Notes: a model not told the origin generated them from the letters alone. A stretch of DNA of 64,000 nucleotides from Clostridia bacterium (GCA_017470945.1 JAFUXH010000090.1:1-64000); one strand, 5' to 3'; positions 8,773 to 19,045 are shown, numbered from the stretch's first letter. A program made the numbers and translations.

Positions 8773-9133
8773 GATGCTTTCCTTTCTGAATTTGTTTTCT
8801 CTTGGCCCATTCCTGGCCGGCCACGCACCCGATCAGCGATAAGACCACGCACAGCAGGGCCATGCCCGGGCTTTCGTACACCGGCAGCAGCAAAAGCGCC
8901 AGGCCGATGGGAAAACAGGCGGCGAAGGGATGCGCGTTGCTTAGCCCGCACCAAAAGGGGATCCATACGGCGCACAGGGGCAGCGCGGCGTACAGGTGCA
9001 GCAGATACAGCACCACCCCGCCGTCCCCGCTGATCCGGGCATACAACGCCCCGATCCCCTGCAGCGCCAGGGCGGCTGCCGTCAGCACGGCAATTCGCAC
9101 CCAGGGCCGGGAAAAAAGGGTTGACCGCCCCAT
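8750..9133 (-). CDS. Small multi-pass membrane protein of unknown function
   Basis: The 127-residue protein has about three membrane helices (roughly 12-32, 38-60 and 72-106) and a very basic C-terminal tail (KRKQIQKGKHHGGKRKI). That tail should sit in the cytosol by the positive-inside rule. AAGGAGG lies 8 bases before the ATG. The 3-prime end overlaps the start of the next membrane-anchored gene by 23 bases. No domain family was recognised. Confidence 0.7.
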   Translation of the reverse strand: MGRSTLFSRPWVRIAVLTAAALALQGIGALYARISGDGGVVLYLLHLYAALPLCAVWIPFWCGLSNAHPFAACFPIGLALLLLPVYESPGMALLCVVLSLIGCVAGQEWAKRKQIQKGKHHGGKRKI

Positions 9134-9192
9134 GGCCGTCGCCTCCTTGCGTGAATGGGGAAAGGCGCGCCACGTATGGCGCGTACGCTTGA

Positions 9193-9222
9193 ATTATACC
9201 ATACCGGAGGGCCAGGACACAA
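9193..9222 (-). promoter_or_regulatory. Promoter of the small membrane-protein pair
   Basis: On the minus strand TTGTGT (9217-9222) is followed after 18 bases by an extended TGG-TATAAT -10 (9193-9198). A downstream inverted repeat, ACGCGCCA / TGGCGCGC at about 9168-9187, would form a hairpin in the 5-prime leader. It is divergent from the promoter at 9287-9315. Confidence 0.6.
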
Positions 9223-9286
9223 GAATAAAAGACGATCCTGTTACGAAATCCTGACAAAATTTACAATTATCTGATACCTCCGCGCA

Positions 9287-9315
9287 TTGACACCGGCGGA
9301 ATGACGGCATATAAT
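9287..9315 (+). promoter_or_regulatory. Consensus sigmaA promoter of the L,D-transpeptidase gene
   Basis: TTGACA (9287-9292) and TATAAT (9310-9315) are separated by exactly 17 bases, a full match to the housekeeping consensus. The start codon lies 33 bases beyond the -10, behind GAAGGGAG. Strong constitutive transcription is expected. Confidence 0.9.
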
Positions 9316-9347
9316 GAAGCGAAAACGTTACGGAAGGGAGAACGGAT

Positions 9348-10775
9348 ATGAGCCGTTCCTGGAAAAAAGCAGCCTTTCTTTTGCTGGCGGCGGCGCTTGG
9401 CGCGCTGCTGCTGACCGCGTCCGCCGGGGCGGAGGACGTATTTTACGGGTACACCAAGAATCAGGCGGCGGTGTACAGCGCCATGTCGGCCGACGCCAAA
9501 ACGAAAACCACCATCCCGGCCTTTACCGTGGTGCGTATGAACCAAAAAGGCGCGAAATATCTGCGCCTGGAGGATGGAACCTACCTGCTGGCCCAGGACG
9601 TGGGTATTTTTACCGTCAACAGCGCCGGGGGAAAGATCGTGTACTGGCTGAAGGACCAAACCATGTACGCCACCGGCAACCCCAATCACCCCCTGCAAAC
9701 GAAGGTGCCCGCCAACACCGCCATTTCGCCCCTGCACATCATGGTGGATTACTATTTGGTGGAGTGGGACGGGGTATACGGCTTCGTGCCTCGCAAGGAA
9801 GCCAAGGAGCCGCCCAAGGCCCAGGAGGTGGCGGCGGTTTACACCGTGCTGGACGCCACGACCACCTTTTTCCGGGTGCCCCTGAAAGGGGCGGAGGCAG
9901 ATTTTTCCCTGCCCGGGGAGCGGGCCATGATCCTGAACCGGAAAGCGGGGGAATTCTACGCCCTGGAATGGAACCGGCAGGTATACTATGTGCCGGAAAT
10001 GCAGGTCAAATCCCTGGGCACGGCGGTGAAGGCCAAGGCCGAGGAAGGCTATGCCGATGAAAGCATCACCCTGTGGGATTTTCCCGATCCCGACCGCGCC
10101 CAGGCCGTGGGCGCCGTGAAGCAGGGCAGCATTTGCGCCATGAATTACGGCATGAACGGCTACGTGCAGGTGACCTTCGGCGGGGTGACAGGCTTTGCCG
10201 AGGAAAGCGCCTTTACCTATCCCGGCGGCAACGGCAGGGACCGGTATTACCTGTTCCTGAACAAGGCGACCCGGGAGCTGACGGTGTATAAGGCCAACAG
10301 GAAGGGCGAAAGGACGGACGAAGCGGTGCTTCGGGTGGTGGTGGCCATTGGGAAGCTGACTACGCCTACCCCCTCCGGCATCTTCACCCTGAGCAGCCGG
10401 GAGCGCTGGCATTACTTCGGCCCCAGCTATGCCCCCTACGCCGTCACCTACACCAAGGATCGCTATATTCACGGCCCCTTGTATACCGCCAAGCGGGAAT
10501 CGGCCATCGTTACATCCCGGCTGGCTGATTTCGGCAAGATGGCCACCGGCGGCTGCGTGCGCACCCCCTACGATGAGGTGCAGTGGATCTATTTCCACTG
10601 CCCGTCCGGTACCAAGCTGGAGATCGTCAATGGGGTAAAGGCCGAGGAAACCTCCCCGGCCGCCCCGGAGGAAACGCCCGTCCCCACCGCCGTGCCGCAG
10701 CCCACCGCCGCGCCTAAGCCAACGGCTACGCCCCGGCCCAGCGTGCAGGTGGTGGTGCATCCGCAATCGCCGTGA
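9348..10775 (+). CDS. Secreted L,D-transpeptidase (YkuD domain)
   Basis: The 475-residue protein has a signal peptide (about 1-28, ending TASAGA). A long N-terminal part of about 280 residues follows, containing SH3-like strand repeats (GVYGFVPRKEA, GVTGFAEESAF). The YkuD domain lies at about 300-425 and carries the conserved YIHGPLYT and the catalytic TGGCVR cysteine motif. A low-complexity Pro/Thr/Ala tail (about 430-475) could span the wall. L,D-transpeptidases make 3-3 peptidoglycan cross-links or attach proteins to the wall. It has its own consensus promoter, and a stem-loop terminator-like element follows at 10869. The family call is firm; whether it cross-links or anchors is unknown. 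Confidence 0.92.
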   Translation: MSRSWKKAAFLLLAAALGALLLTASAGAEDVFYGYTKNQAAVYSAMSADAKTKTTIPAFTVVRMNQKGAKYLRLEDGTYLLAQDVGIFTVNSAGGKIVYWLKDQTMYATGNPNHPLQTKVPANTAISPLHIMVDYYLVEWDGVYGFVPRKEAKEPPKAQEVAAVYTVLDATTTFFRVPLKGAEADFSLPGERAMILNRKAGEFYALEWNRQVYYVPEMQVKSLGTAVKAKAEEGYADESITLWDFPDPDRAQAVGAVKQGSICAMNYGMNGYVQVTFGGVTGFAEESAFTYPGGNGRDRYYLFLNKATRELTVYKANRKGERTDEAVLRVVVAIGKLTTPTPSGIFTLSSRERWHYFGPSYAPYAVTYTKDRYIHGPLYTAKRESAIVTSRLADFGKMATGGCVRTPYDEVQWIYFHCPSGTKLEIVNGVKAEETSPAAPEETPVPTAVPQPTAAPKPTATPRPSVQVVVHPQSP

Positions 10776-10835
10776 TCCGAGGGATCGGCGGTTGGGGACT
10801 GCGCAAAAATGTTACAAATTCTTTTCAATTATATG

Positions 10836-10864
10836 TGGAAAATATGATACGCCTGTGCTATAAT
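10836..10864 (+). promoter_or_regulatory. Promoter of the CorC-family operon
   Basis: TGGAAA (10836-10841) and TATAAT (10859-10864) are 17 bases apart. The predicted transcript start near 10871 falls inside the stem-loop at 10869-10893. The same TGGAAA-17-TATAAT arrangement is seen ahead of glgB. Confidence 0.7.
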
Positions 10865-10868
10865 GAAA

Positions 10869-10902
10869 ACCGGTGAAGATTGCCTTCACCGGTATTCTTT
10901 TT
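10869..10902 (+). terminator. Stem-loop with T-tract: ldt terminator and/or 5-prime leader hairpin of the next operon
   Basis: ACCGGTGAAG (10869-10878) pairs perfectly with CTTCACCGGT (10884-10893) around a 5-base loop, followed by ATTCTTTTT. As a terminator it would end L,D-transpeptidase transcripts. It also lies at the very start of the RNA from the promoter at 10836-10864. Confidence 0.7.
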
Positions 10903-10925
10903 CGGCTTTTGGAGGAGGAATTTTC

Positions 10926-12275
10926 TTGGATATCCCCATAGGCGGCCTGCTGCTGCTGCAGATCGTTCTGATCGCCATCAACGCGTTTTTTGCCGCGGCG
11001 GAAATCGCCGTGGTGTCCCTGAGCGAAACCAAGCTGCGCCATCAGGCCGACGGCGGCGATAAAAAGGCGGGCAAGCTGCTGAAAATGGTCATGGAGCCGT
11101 CGGGCTTCCTGTCCACCATCCAGGTGGCCATCACGCTGGCCGGGTTTCTGGGCAGCGCCTTTGCCGCCGATCATTTCGCCGGGCCCCTTGCCGATTGGAT
11201 GATGGGGCTGGGCGTCACCGCCGTATCCCGCCGCACGGTGAACACCGTGTGCGTGGTGCTGATCACGCTGCTGCTTTCCTACGTCACGCTGATCTTTGGG
11301 GAATTGGTGCCCAAGCGGGTGGCCATGAAAAAGCCCGAAGGGGTGGCCCGGGCGGTGTGCGGGGTCATCGGGGCGGTGAATACGGCCGCCAGGCCCATCG
11401 TGTGGCTGCTGACCAAATCGGTCAACGGGGTGCTGCGATTGTTCGGCATCGATCCCGCGGCGGAGGAGGAGCAGGTGACGGAGGAAGAGATCCGCATGCT
11501 GGTGGACGCGGGGGAGGAAAAGGGCGCCATCGAAGGGGACGAGCGGGACATGATCGAGAACATTTTCGAGTTCAACAACATGACCGCCGCCGACTGCATG
11601 ACCCACCGCACCGACGTGACCGCCCTGCAGGTGGAGGCATCCAACCGGGAAATCATGAAGGTCATTTCCGAAAGCGGCCTGAGCCGGTTCCCCGTCTATG
11701 GCGAGGATCTGGACGACGTGCTGGGCACGGTCACCACCCGGGATTACCTGCTGGCCCTGTCCACCGGGAAAAAGAAAACCCTGCGGCAGATTTTGCGGCC
11801 CGCCTATTTTGTGCCGGAATCGGTGCGCACCGACGTATTGTTCCGGGATATGCAGCAGAAAAAGACCCACCTGGCCATCGTGGTGGATGAGTACGGCGGC
11901 ACCAGCGGCCTGATCACCATGGAGGACCTGCTGGAGGAGATCGTGGGCAATATCTACGATGAATACGACCCGCCCCTGCCCCAGGATATCCAGAAGCTCG
12001 GCGAGAACCAATACCGCATCGCCGGCAGCGCCAGCCTGGAAACGCTGAATGAAACCCTGCGGCTGCATTTGCCCACCGATCAGGGCTATGAATCCCTGGG
12101 CGGGCTGATTTACAGCCGCCTGGCCACCATCCCCAAGGACGGCACCCACCCGGTGGTGGAGTGCTGCGGCCTGCGCATCCGGGCAGAGGAAATCGTGGAT
12201 CGCCGGGTGGAATGGGCCACGGTGACCATCCTGAATCCCCCTAAGGAGGAAGAGACGAAGGAGGAAAAACCATGA
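10926..12275 (+). CDS. CorC/HlyC (CNNM)-family membrane protein
   Basis: The 449-residue protein has an N-terminal DUF21/CNNM membrane domain (about 1-180, three to four helices, opening LLLLQIVLIAINAFFAAAEI). A CBS-domain pair lies at about 215-345 (MTHRTDVTALQ, then a second repeat ending GGTSGLITMEDLLEEI) and a CorC_HlyC domain at about 355-435. Members are linked to magnesium or sodium export and magnesium resistance; many are misnamed hemolysins. The start is TTG at 10926, 7 bases after GGAGGAGGA. An upstream in-frame ATG at 10863 overlaps the -10 box and cannot be used. Its stop overlaps the next start in ATGA, so it is translationally coupled to two exported proteins. Confidence 0.9.
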   Translation: MDIPIGGLLLLQIVLIAINAFFAAAEIAVVSLSETKLRHQADGGDKKAGKLLKMVMEPSGFLSTIQVAITLAGFLGSAFAADHFAGPLADWMMGLGVTAVSRRTVNTVCVVLITLLLSYVTLIFGELVPKRVAMKKPEGVARAVCGVIGAVNTAARPIVWLLTKSVNGVLRLFGIDPAAEEEQVTEEEIRMLVDAGEEKGAIEGDERDMIENIFEFNNMTAADCMTHRTDVTALQVEASNREIMKVISESGLSRFPVYGEDLDDVLGTVTTRDYLLALSTGKKKTLRQILRPAYFVPESVRTDVLFRDMQQKKTHLAIVVDEYGGTSGLITMEDLLEEIVGNIYDEYDPPLPQDIQKLGENQYRIAGSASLETLNETLRLHLPTDQGYESLGGLIYSRLATIPKDGTHPVVECCGLRIRAEEIVDRRVEWATVTILNPPKEEETKEEKP

Positions 12276-13366
12276 AACGCGGGATTGCTTTGCTGTTATC
12301 GCTGTGCCTGTGCCTGGCAGCCGCCGGCGCCCAGGCGGCCTCCGCCCGGGATGTGATCCGGGCCGACGCGGCTGTGGAGCCCGGCATGCAGATGCTATTG
12401 GAAACGGTGCTGGGGGCGGCGGTGTCAACCGGTGTGAACGGCCTGGAGGAGGGCATGAGCGCCCCGCCGGCGCTGGTGGACGCCGCCTTTGCCCTGGGGC
12501 TGTACAACCTGTCGCTGCCCCACGACGGGGCCGACCTGCTGGACGATCAAGCCACGATGGATGCCCGGGAAGCGCAGGAATTGTATGGGCTGCTGTTTGC
12601 CAACGGCAGCTTTGACGCGTCTGCCGCCGGAGTTTCCGGCGTCAGCGGCGTGACGGCCGTGGGCGACGGGATGCGCATCGACCTGACCGCCCAGCGCAGC
12701 GCCCCCATCATCGGGGTGTATGTGTATTCCGTCGCGGTGGATGAAGCCTCCATCGGGGAGGATGGGGAGCAGGACGTGGTAGAATTGGCCGCCGACCTGT
12801 ATTCGTATTACGGCGATTTCAGCACCGACGTATTCGACCTGCCGGAGGACGATCTGGTGTGGCTGTGCAACGCGGAAGTGACGCTGGGGGTGGCGCCGGA
12901 AACGGCCTACGGCTGCCAGATCCGGCAGTTTGCCCTGTCGGAACGGTACGAGGACGGCATGCTGTCCGAATGGCAGACGGTGGAAAACAACGTTTGCGAA
13001 TACTCCGTCAATCTGCCGGGCATCCTGGGCCTGGCGGAGGACGACGCGGCCCACACCACCTGGCAGACGGCCGACGGCAGCGCCTCCGTGCGCATCGACG
13101 CGGAGGAGCGGGACGGCCAAAGCGCCGATCAGGTGCTGTCCGCCTTCCTGGCGGCGAACCCCGGGCGCACCGTGCATCAAAACCCGGAATTCAGCATCTA
13201 TTATTCGGAAGCGGAGGGGAATTACCAGCAGTGGATCATTTCGGAGGATCTTCCCCTCCTGTATCACCTGACGCTGCAATTCCCTGTGGAGCGTCAGGCG
13301 GAATACACCCTGTACAGCGAATTCATTCGCAATTCTTTCATCGCGTGGGGGATTTCCAATGGCTAA
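12272..13366 (+). CDS. Secreted protein of unknown function
   Basis: The 364-residue protein has a clear signal peptide (1-22, ending GAQA). The rest is acidic and without a recognised domain. Two halves can be distinguished: residues 30-200, including a helical stretch (ATMDAREAQELYGLLFANG), and a C-terminal 130-residue part (LSEWQTVENNVCEYSVNLPG onward). The C-terminal part looks like the alpha/beta fold of PsbP/DUF1795-type exported proteins; that resemblance is weak. The start overlaps the CorC-family stop by 4 bases and the end overlaps the next lipoprotein start by 8 bases, so the three form one tight operon. Confidence 0.72.
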   Translation: MKRGIALLLSLCLCLAAAGAQAASARDVIRADAAVEPGMQMLLETVLGAAVSTGVNGLEEGMSAPPALVDAAFALGLYNLSLPHDGADLLDDQATMDAREAQELYGLLFANGSFDASAAGVSGVSGVTAVGDGMRIDLTAQRSAPIIGVYVYSVAVDEASIGEDGEQDVVELAADLYSYYGDFSTDVFDLPEDDLVWLCNAEVTLGVAPETAYGCQIRQFALSERYEDGMLSEWQTVENNVCEYSVNLPGILGLAEDDAAHTTWQTADGSASVRIDAEERDGQSADQVLSAFLAANPGRTVHQNPEFSIYYSEAEGNYQQWIISEDLPLLYHLTLQFPVERQAEYTLYSEFIRNSFIAWGISNG

Positions 13367-14237
13367 GAAACGCGCGGTCCTGTTGGCGGGGCTGATGGCC
13401 CTGGCGCTGTCGGCGGCGGGCTGTTCTGCCGCCCCTGCCGCCGATCCTTCGCCCTCGCCCCAACCGGCGGCTACGGCTGCGCCCGCGCCGGTTTCCGTAT
13501 CGCCCCAGGGGCTGGCGGTGGCCCGGCAGGAGGGGGAGGTCTATTTCCCCTCCGCGGAGCAGTGGAGCTACCACTTCACTTACGCTTATCCCCATCTGCT
13601 GGGGCAGGATTACGCCGCCGCGGCGATCAACGATACCTACCAGATGGCGCTGGATGAAATGGAGCAGCTGGTGCTGCCCATGTTCGCCAACGAGGAAAGC
13701 ATGCAGTTCGACGGCAGGAACGAGGTCACCCACGATTTTGACGTCACCTGCAACACCGACCGCCTGCTGTCCATCGTGCAGACCAGAAGCCAAACTATGG
13801 GCAGCGAGGGCGTGGCGCTGGCGCTGGAGGCCCTGGTGTTTGACGTCAGCGGGGCCTACATCGGCGAAACCCTGACGCTGCGGGGCTGCGTGCTGACGGG
13901 CATCGGGGAGGAACCGGCCGACGAGATGACCGTCGAAAAGTACCCCCAGGCTGCCCGGCTGATCGAAGGATCATCCGATCTGATCGCCGAGGCGGTGAGC
14001 CGGGCGCTGTATCCCTCATTCGCGGCGCTGCAGCAGGCGGGCGTGGGCCGGAGCGACATCACGCAGGAGGATTTTGAATGGGAGTTTGCCCCCGCCGCGA
14101 ATTTTTATGTGAACGCGGATGGCAACGTAACGTTTTTCTTCCCGCCTGCCATGCTGACGGAGCCCACCTTTGACGTGCCGGTATTCTCCTTCACGGCGGC
14201 GGAGCTGGAGGCCCTGATGGAAAACGGGGAGAGCTAA
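13359..14237 (+). CDS. Lipoprotein with DUF3298/RsiV-like C-terminal domain
   Basis: The 292-residue protein has a lipobox LSAAGC with Cys22 as the lipidated residue. A Pro/Ala/Ser-rich linker follows (24-46), then a globular domain. The C-terminal segment (DFEWEFAPAANFYVNADG, FFFPPAMLTEP, VPVFSFTAAEL) follows the DUF3298 pattern seen in the extracellular part of RsiV. There the domain binds ligands such as lysozyme, but this protein has no membrane helix or anti-sigma part. It should sit on the outer face of the membrane. It is last in the CorC-family operon and is followed by a strong terminator. The role is unknown; the domain match is moderate. Confidence 0.75.
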   Translation: MAKKRAVLLAGLMALALSAAGCSAAPAADPSPSPQPAATAAPAPVSVSPQGLAVARQEGEVYFPSAEQWSYHFTYAYPHLLGQDYAAAAINDTYQMALDEMEQLVLPMFANEESMQFDGRNEVTHDFDVTCNTDRLLSIVQTRSQTMGSEGVALALEALVFDVSGAYIGETLTLRGCVLTGIGEEPADEMTVEKYPQAARLIEGSSDLIAEAVSRALYPSFAALQQAGVGRSDITQEDFEWEFAPAANFYVNADGNVTFFFPPAMLTEPTFDVPVFSFTAAELEALMENGES

Positions 14238-14263
14238 AAAATCTCAAGAAGATCAACCAGAAT

Positions 14264-14312
14264 AAAAAACGGGGGATGAACCGCTTGCGCAGCAGTTCCT
14301 CCCTCGTTTTTT
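14264..14312. terminator. Bidirectional terminator between convergent genes
   Basis: An 18-base arm at 14264-14281 (AAAAAACGGGGGATGAAC) pairs with 14295-14312 (GTTCCTCCCTCGTTTTTT) with one mismatch and one G-T pair. A- and T-tracts on both sides let it serve the plus-strand lipoprotein operon and the minus-strand ABC transporter operon. Confidence 0.9.
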
Positions 14313-14339
14313 GGTTTGCTCATCGAATGGGCAGGGGCA

Positions 14340-15686
<1,347 letters not shown>

Positions 15687-15708
15687 AATTCATATCCTCC
15701 CCGTCGTG

Positions 15709-17595
15709 TCACTTGCCGCCGCCGATGCCCGCGTCCAGGCTGGCGCCGGTCAGCTTGTTCACCAGAGTGTTGAAGACCAGGATGACCACGATCAAAATCA
15801 GGTTGATGCCGCTGGAGAACGCGTACAGGCCCATTTCATCGAAGTAGCCCAGCATGGTGGTGATGATCTTGCCCTGGCCGCACAGCAGCATGAACAGCGT
15901 CAATTCACGCAGGCACGTCATGAACGGCAGCAGGAACCCGCTGATGATGGACGTTTTCTGAATGGGGATGATGATGCGGGTCATGCGCTTGATCCAGGGG
16001 ATATCCTGGATGATGGCGGCCTCCTCGATTTCGCCGCTGAGCTGCATCATGGAGTTCAGGGCGCTGCGGCTGGCGAAGGGGATATATTTCACCGTGCCGG
16101 CCAGCACCAGCAGCAGGAAGGTGTTGTAAATGCCCACATTGGAGCCGAACACGAAGAAGGCGACGCCCACGGCCAGGGAGGGCATCAGGTAGGGCAGAAA
16201 GGCCATGTTGTTCACATAAGCCGCCCATTTGCTTCGCCTGTTTTTGCTGACGCAGTAGCCGATCAGGGTGCCGATGGTGCCGGCCGCCAAGGCGCAGAAC
16301 AAAGCCACGATCAGAGTGCCGCCAAAGGCGTTCCAGATCTCGCTGTTATACAGGATGCCCTTCTGGCCATACATGCCGTTTTCCGTCACGTTTTCCGCCG
16401 TCAGCCACCATTTGGTGGTCATGTGGCCGGCGATGCCGTGGGTGACGAAGGAATAGTCGCCGGGGTTGGGCAGGAAGGTTTCAATGGCGAACAGGATGAT
16501 GGGCAGGATGCCGGTGGCCAGGGTGGTCACCACGAAGAAGGCGGACAGGATGTATTTCCACACCCGCAGGTTCACCACGCTGGTCTGGCCGGATTTGCCG
16601 GTGACGGTGGTGAAATTCTTGCGGCCGGAGGTGGTGCGCTGGTTCACGATCAGGATCAGGAACCCGAACAGCATCATGATGACCGCCAGAATGCTGGCCT
16701 GCCCCGCGCGGTTGGAGCTCATGCCCACGTATTGGGTGGACAGGGTATTCAATTTCAGGTAGTGGGGGATGGGGTAGGAGCCCATGGCGCTGGAGAACAC
16801 CAGCAGGATGGTGCTCAGGATGGCGGGCTTCACCAGGGGCAGCGTCACCCGCAGGAAGGTTTTCCACCGGGGCGTATTCAGGATGGTGGCCGCCTCCTCC
16901 AGGTTGGCGTCCATATTGCGGAAGATGCCGCCGATCAGGATGTAGGCGAAGGGCGCGTAGTGCAGCGCCAGCACCACCGACACCGGGAACAGGCCCTCAC
17001 ACCACCACTTGGGCATATAAATGTGGAACAGGGCCACGAACAGGCCGTCGTTGCCGCCGGTGACGATGTTGCTGTTGAACAGATTCTGCCACATGACGGC
17101 CAGGGTCCACTGGGGCATGATGTAGGGGAAGATGAAGATGGAGCTCAGGTACTTTTTGAATTTCAGGTTGGTGCGGGTGACCAGGTAGGCGAAAATGCCG
17201 CCGTACAGGATGGCCCCGAAGCACGCGAAGATGGAAATGAGCACCGAATTCAACAGGGGCGTCCACAGATAGATGGAGGCCACCGTTTGGGTGACGCGCT
17301 CGCGCCCCACGCGGGTGGTGATGCTGTCGGTGAACAGGTTGGTCCAGTTATACGCGGTGTAGGTCTCCCCCAGAGCCTGCACCTGCGATTCGGCGGCGTT
17401 GGCGTTGGAATCGATGCTGCCGGGATGCAGCTTGACCGTATCCTGCAGGATGGTGACCATCGGGAAGATGGTGGTGATGGTCAGGATGATGCCCAGCAGC
17501 AGAAGGATGGTATTTTGGGGCTTGGACAGGTAGGTCCACACCTTATTCATCCTTCTGCGGAAGGCGCTTGATTTGGGGGATGCCATGACGGACAT
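15709..17595 (-). CDS. ABC transporter fused double permease (FbpB type)
   Basis: The 628-residue protein contains two BPD_transp_1 permease units in one chain, about 12 membrane helices in all. The two cytosolic EAA loops read EEAATILNTPRWKTFLRVTLPL (first half; quoted in part: EEAATILNTPRWK) and EEAAIIQDIPWIKRMTRI (second half). Such fusions are typical of iron(III) FbpB and some polyamine or phosphonate importers, so one chain replaces the usual heterodimer. A non-membrane loop follows the first helix (about 50-100). The GGGGAGAAGGA site precedes the ATG. It follows the binding-protein gene after a stem-loop and precedes the ATPase gene by 22 bases. Confidence 0.92.
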   Translation of the reverse strand: MSVMASPKSSAFRRRMNKVWTYLSKPQNTILLLLGIILTITTIFPMVTILQDTVKLHPGSIDSNANAAESQVQALGETYTAYNWTNLFTDSITTRVGRERVTQTVASIYLWTPLLNSVLISIFACFGAILYGGIFAYLVTRTNLKFKKYLSSIFIFPYIMPQWTLAVMWQNLFNSNIVTGGNDGLFVALFHIYMPKWWCEGLFPVSVVLALHYAPFAYILIGGIFRNMDANLEEAATILNTPRWKTFLRVTLPLVKPAILSTILLVFSSAMGSYPIPHYLKLNTLSTQYVGMSSNRAGQASILAVIMMLFGFLILIVNQRTTSGRKNFTTVTGKSGQTSVVNLRVWKYILSAFFVVTTLATGILPIILFAIETFLPNPGDYSFVTHGIAGHMTTKWWLTAENVTENGMYGQKGILYNSEIWNAFGGTLIVALFCALAAGTIGTLIGYCVSKNRRSKWAAYVNNMAFLPYLMPSLAVGVAFFVFGSNVGIYNTFLLLVLAGTVKYIPFASRSALNSMMQLSGEIEEAAIIQDIPWIKRMTRIIIPIQKTSIISGFLLPFMTCLRELTLFMLLCGQGKIITTMLGYFDEMGLYAFSSGINLILIVVILVFNTLVNKLTGASLDAGIGGGK

Positions 17596-17687
17596 GTTTC
17601 CTTCTCCCCTTTCAGCGGGTATTCTTATGCCGCTTGCCTTCGGAAAGCCGGAATGCTTTCAGAAGAAACCGGCATTAATAAGGAAAG

Positions 17688-17722
17688 GGGCGGCGAGCCG
17701 GACAGAAGCCGACGCGCCGCCC
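17688..17722 (-). terminator. Intercistronic stem-loop between binding protein and permease genes
   Basis: On the minus strand GGGCGGCG (17715-17722) pairs with CGCCGCCC (17688-17695), with further partial pairing inside and only a weak pyrimidine tract after it (CTTTCCTTATT). A partial terminator or RNA stabiliser here would keep binding-protein mRNA more abundant than permease mRNA. Confidence 0.6.
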
Positions 17723-17755
17723 GCATCGTTCAAGATTTGATGAGGGAACGGGCAA

Positions 17756-19045
17756 TTACTTGCCAGCCACGATACCGTCGATCCAGTCGCTCATGGTGCC
17801 GGACACGGAGGCGCAGTAGGCGGGATCTTCCACAACCAGCTTGCCTTCATTCAGCCACCAGTCGTAGCCGCGGTCGTTCTTGGCGTCATAAGTGTTCACG
17901 CCGTCCACATAGCCATCCTGAGAATGGTCCTGCATGCAGGCGGGCACGGGAGCATAGCCGCCCATGTCCTTGCCCCAAGCGGCGAAGCCTTCCTGGGTGG
18001 TGGTCATATAGGCGATCAGGGCGCAGCTGGTCCAGGGCAGGGGGCTGGTCTTGGTCAGCATCAGGTAATGCTTGTAAGCATAGCCGCCGATGCCGGTGTA
18101 GTCATCCTGATAGGCCGCCACGGTGATGTTGTTGACGGAGGATTCAGCGGTCTCTTCCACAGAGCGCAGCTTGGAATACACCAGCAGGCCGGTCTGATCC
18201 ACGGCGGAGGTGGTGACCAGGGTGTTGCAGATGGGGCCGTCGTCGGTCTGCTCGTTGTACTTTTCGCACCAGAGGTATACCCACGCCAGGCCGTACTGCA
18301 CGTTGTCGCCGGTCAGGCCCAGCATAGCGGCGTCCTCTTTCATGTCTTCGATCAGGGCGTCGTCGTCGGCGTTCTTGCCGGCCCAGGCTTCATAGGCTTC
18401 CTTAGCGATGGTGGCGTACTTATCGTTGGTCATCATGTACAGGAAGTTCTTGCCCACCAATTCGCTGTTGACGCCCATGAACAGGGGAGCCTGGCCTTCC
18501 GCCACGAAGTCCCACATGTTGTGGAATTCGGCATCGCCCAGGTTGTTGAACATGAACACCTTGTTCAGCGTCTGCAGGGCCAGAGGGGTCTCGTTGTTTT
18601 CCTTGGCCACGCCCTCAGCCTCGGTCCAATCCTTGGGAACGAAGTTGAGCAGCACGCCGGTATCCAGCATCTTGCTCTGGATCTGGTTGCCGTCCTGGAT
18701 CAGGGTCATGGACATGACGTGGTTGGCGCCATTGACGTCCTGGGTCAGCTGATCGAAGATCTTGTTTTCCTTGGGCTGCTGCCAGTCGGCATTCAGGGTG
18801 TAGGAAGGATCGATCTTCTGCAGCTCCTCGATAAACAGGGGCAGCACGGATTTGCCGCGGCTGGAGTTACCCACGGCGTAGTAATCTTTGCCGCTGGATT
18901 CTTCAATGGCTTTTTTGAACAACTCTTCCAGGGTCATGGTTTGGGCCTGGGCAATGATATCTTCCACCGATTCTTCCGCCGCGGCGAAAGAGCACAGGGA
19001 CAGCAGCATGACCAGAGCCAGCGCGATAGCGGGGATCTTTTTCAT
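17756..19045 (-). CDS. ABC transporter periplasmic-type substrate-binding protein
   Basis: The 429-residue exported protein has a signal peptide of about 23 residues (MKKIPAIALALVMLLS, then AAA before EESVED). No lipobox is visible, unusual for a Gram-positive binding protein, which normally needs a lipid anchor. The mature part has the two-lobe length and composition of family 1 or Fe/AEP-type binding proteins, with many aromatic and acidic residues. The ligand cannot be deduced. A longer frame begins 15 codons upstream, but the ATG at 19045 follows AAGGAAG and starts the signal peptide. It is first in its operon, behind a TTGACA/TATAAT promoter. Confidence 0.88.
   Translation of the reverse strand: MKKIPAIALALVMLLSLCSFAAAEESVEDIIAQAQTMTLEELFKKAIEESSGKDYYAVGNSSRGKSVLPLFIEELQKIDPSYTLNADWQQPKENKIFDQLTQDVNGANHVMSMTLIQDGNQIQSKMLDTGVLLNFVPKDWTEAEGVAKENNETPLALQTLNKVFMFNNLGDAEFHNMWDFVAEGQAPLFMGVNSELVGKNFLYMMTNDKYATIAKEAYEAWAGKNADDDALIEDMKEDAAMLGLTGDNVQYGLAWVYLWCEKYNEQTDDGPICNTLVTTSAVDQTGLLVYSKLRSVEETAESSVNNITVAAYQDDYTGIGGYAYKHYLMLTKTSPLPWTSCALIAYMTTTQEGFAAWGKDMGGYAPVPACMQDHSQDGYVDGVNTYDAKNDRGYDWWLNEGKLVVEDPAYCASVSGTMSDWIDGIVAGK

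Noticed and set aside
10863..10925. Upstream ATG start for the CorC-family gene
   Set aside because: The ATG overlaps the TATAAT box and would lie upstream of the transcript start; TTG at 10926 has a strong GGAGGAGGA site.
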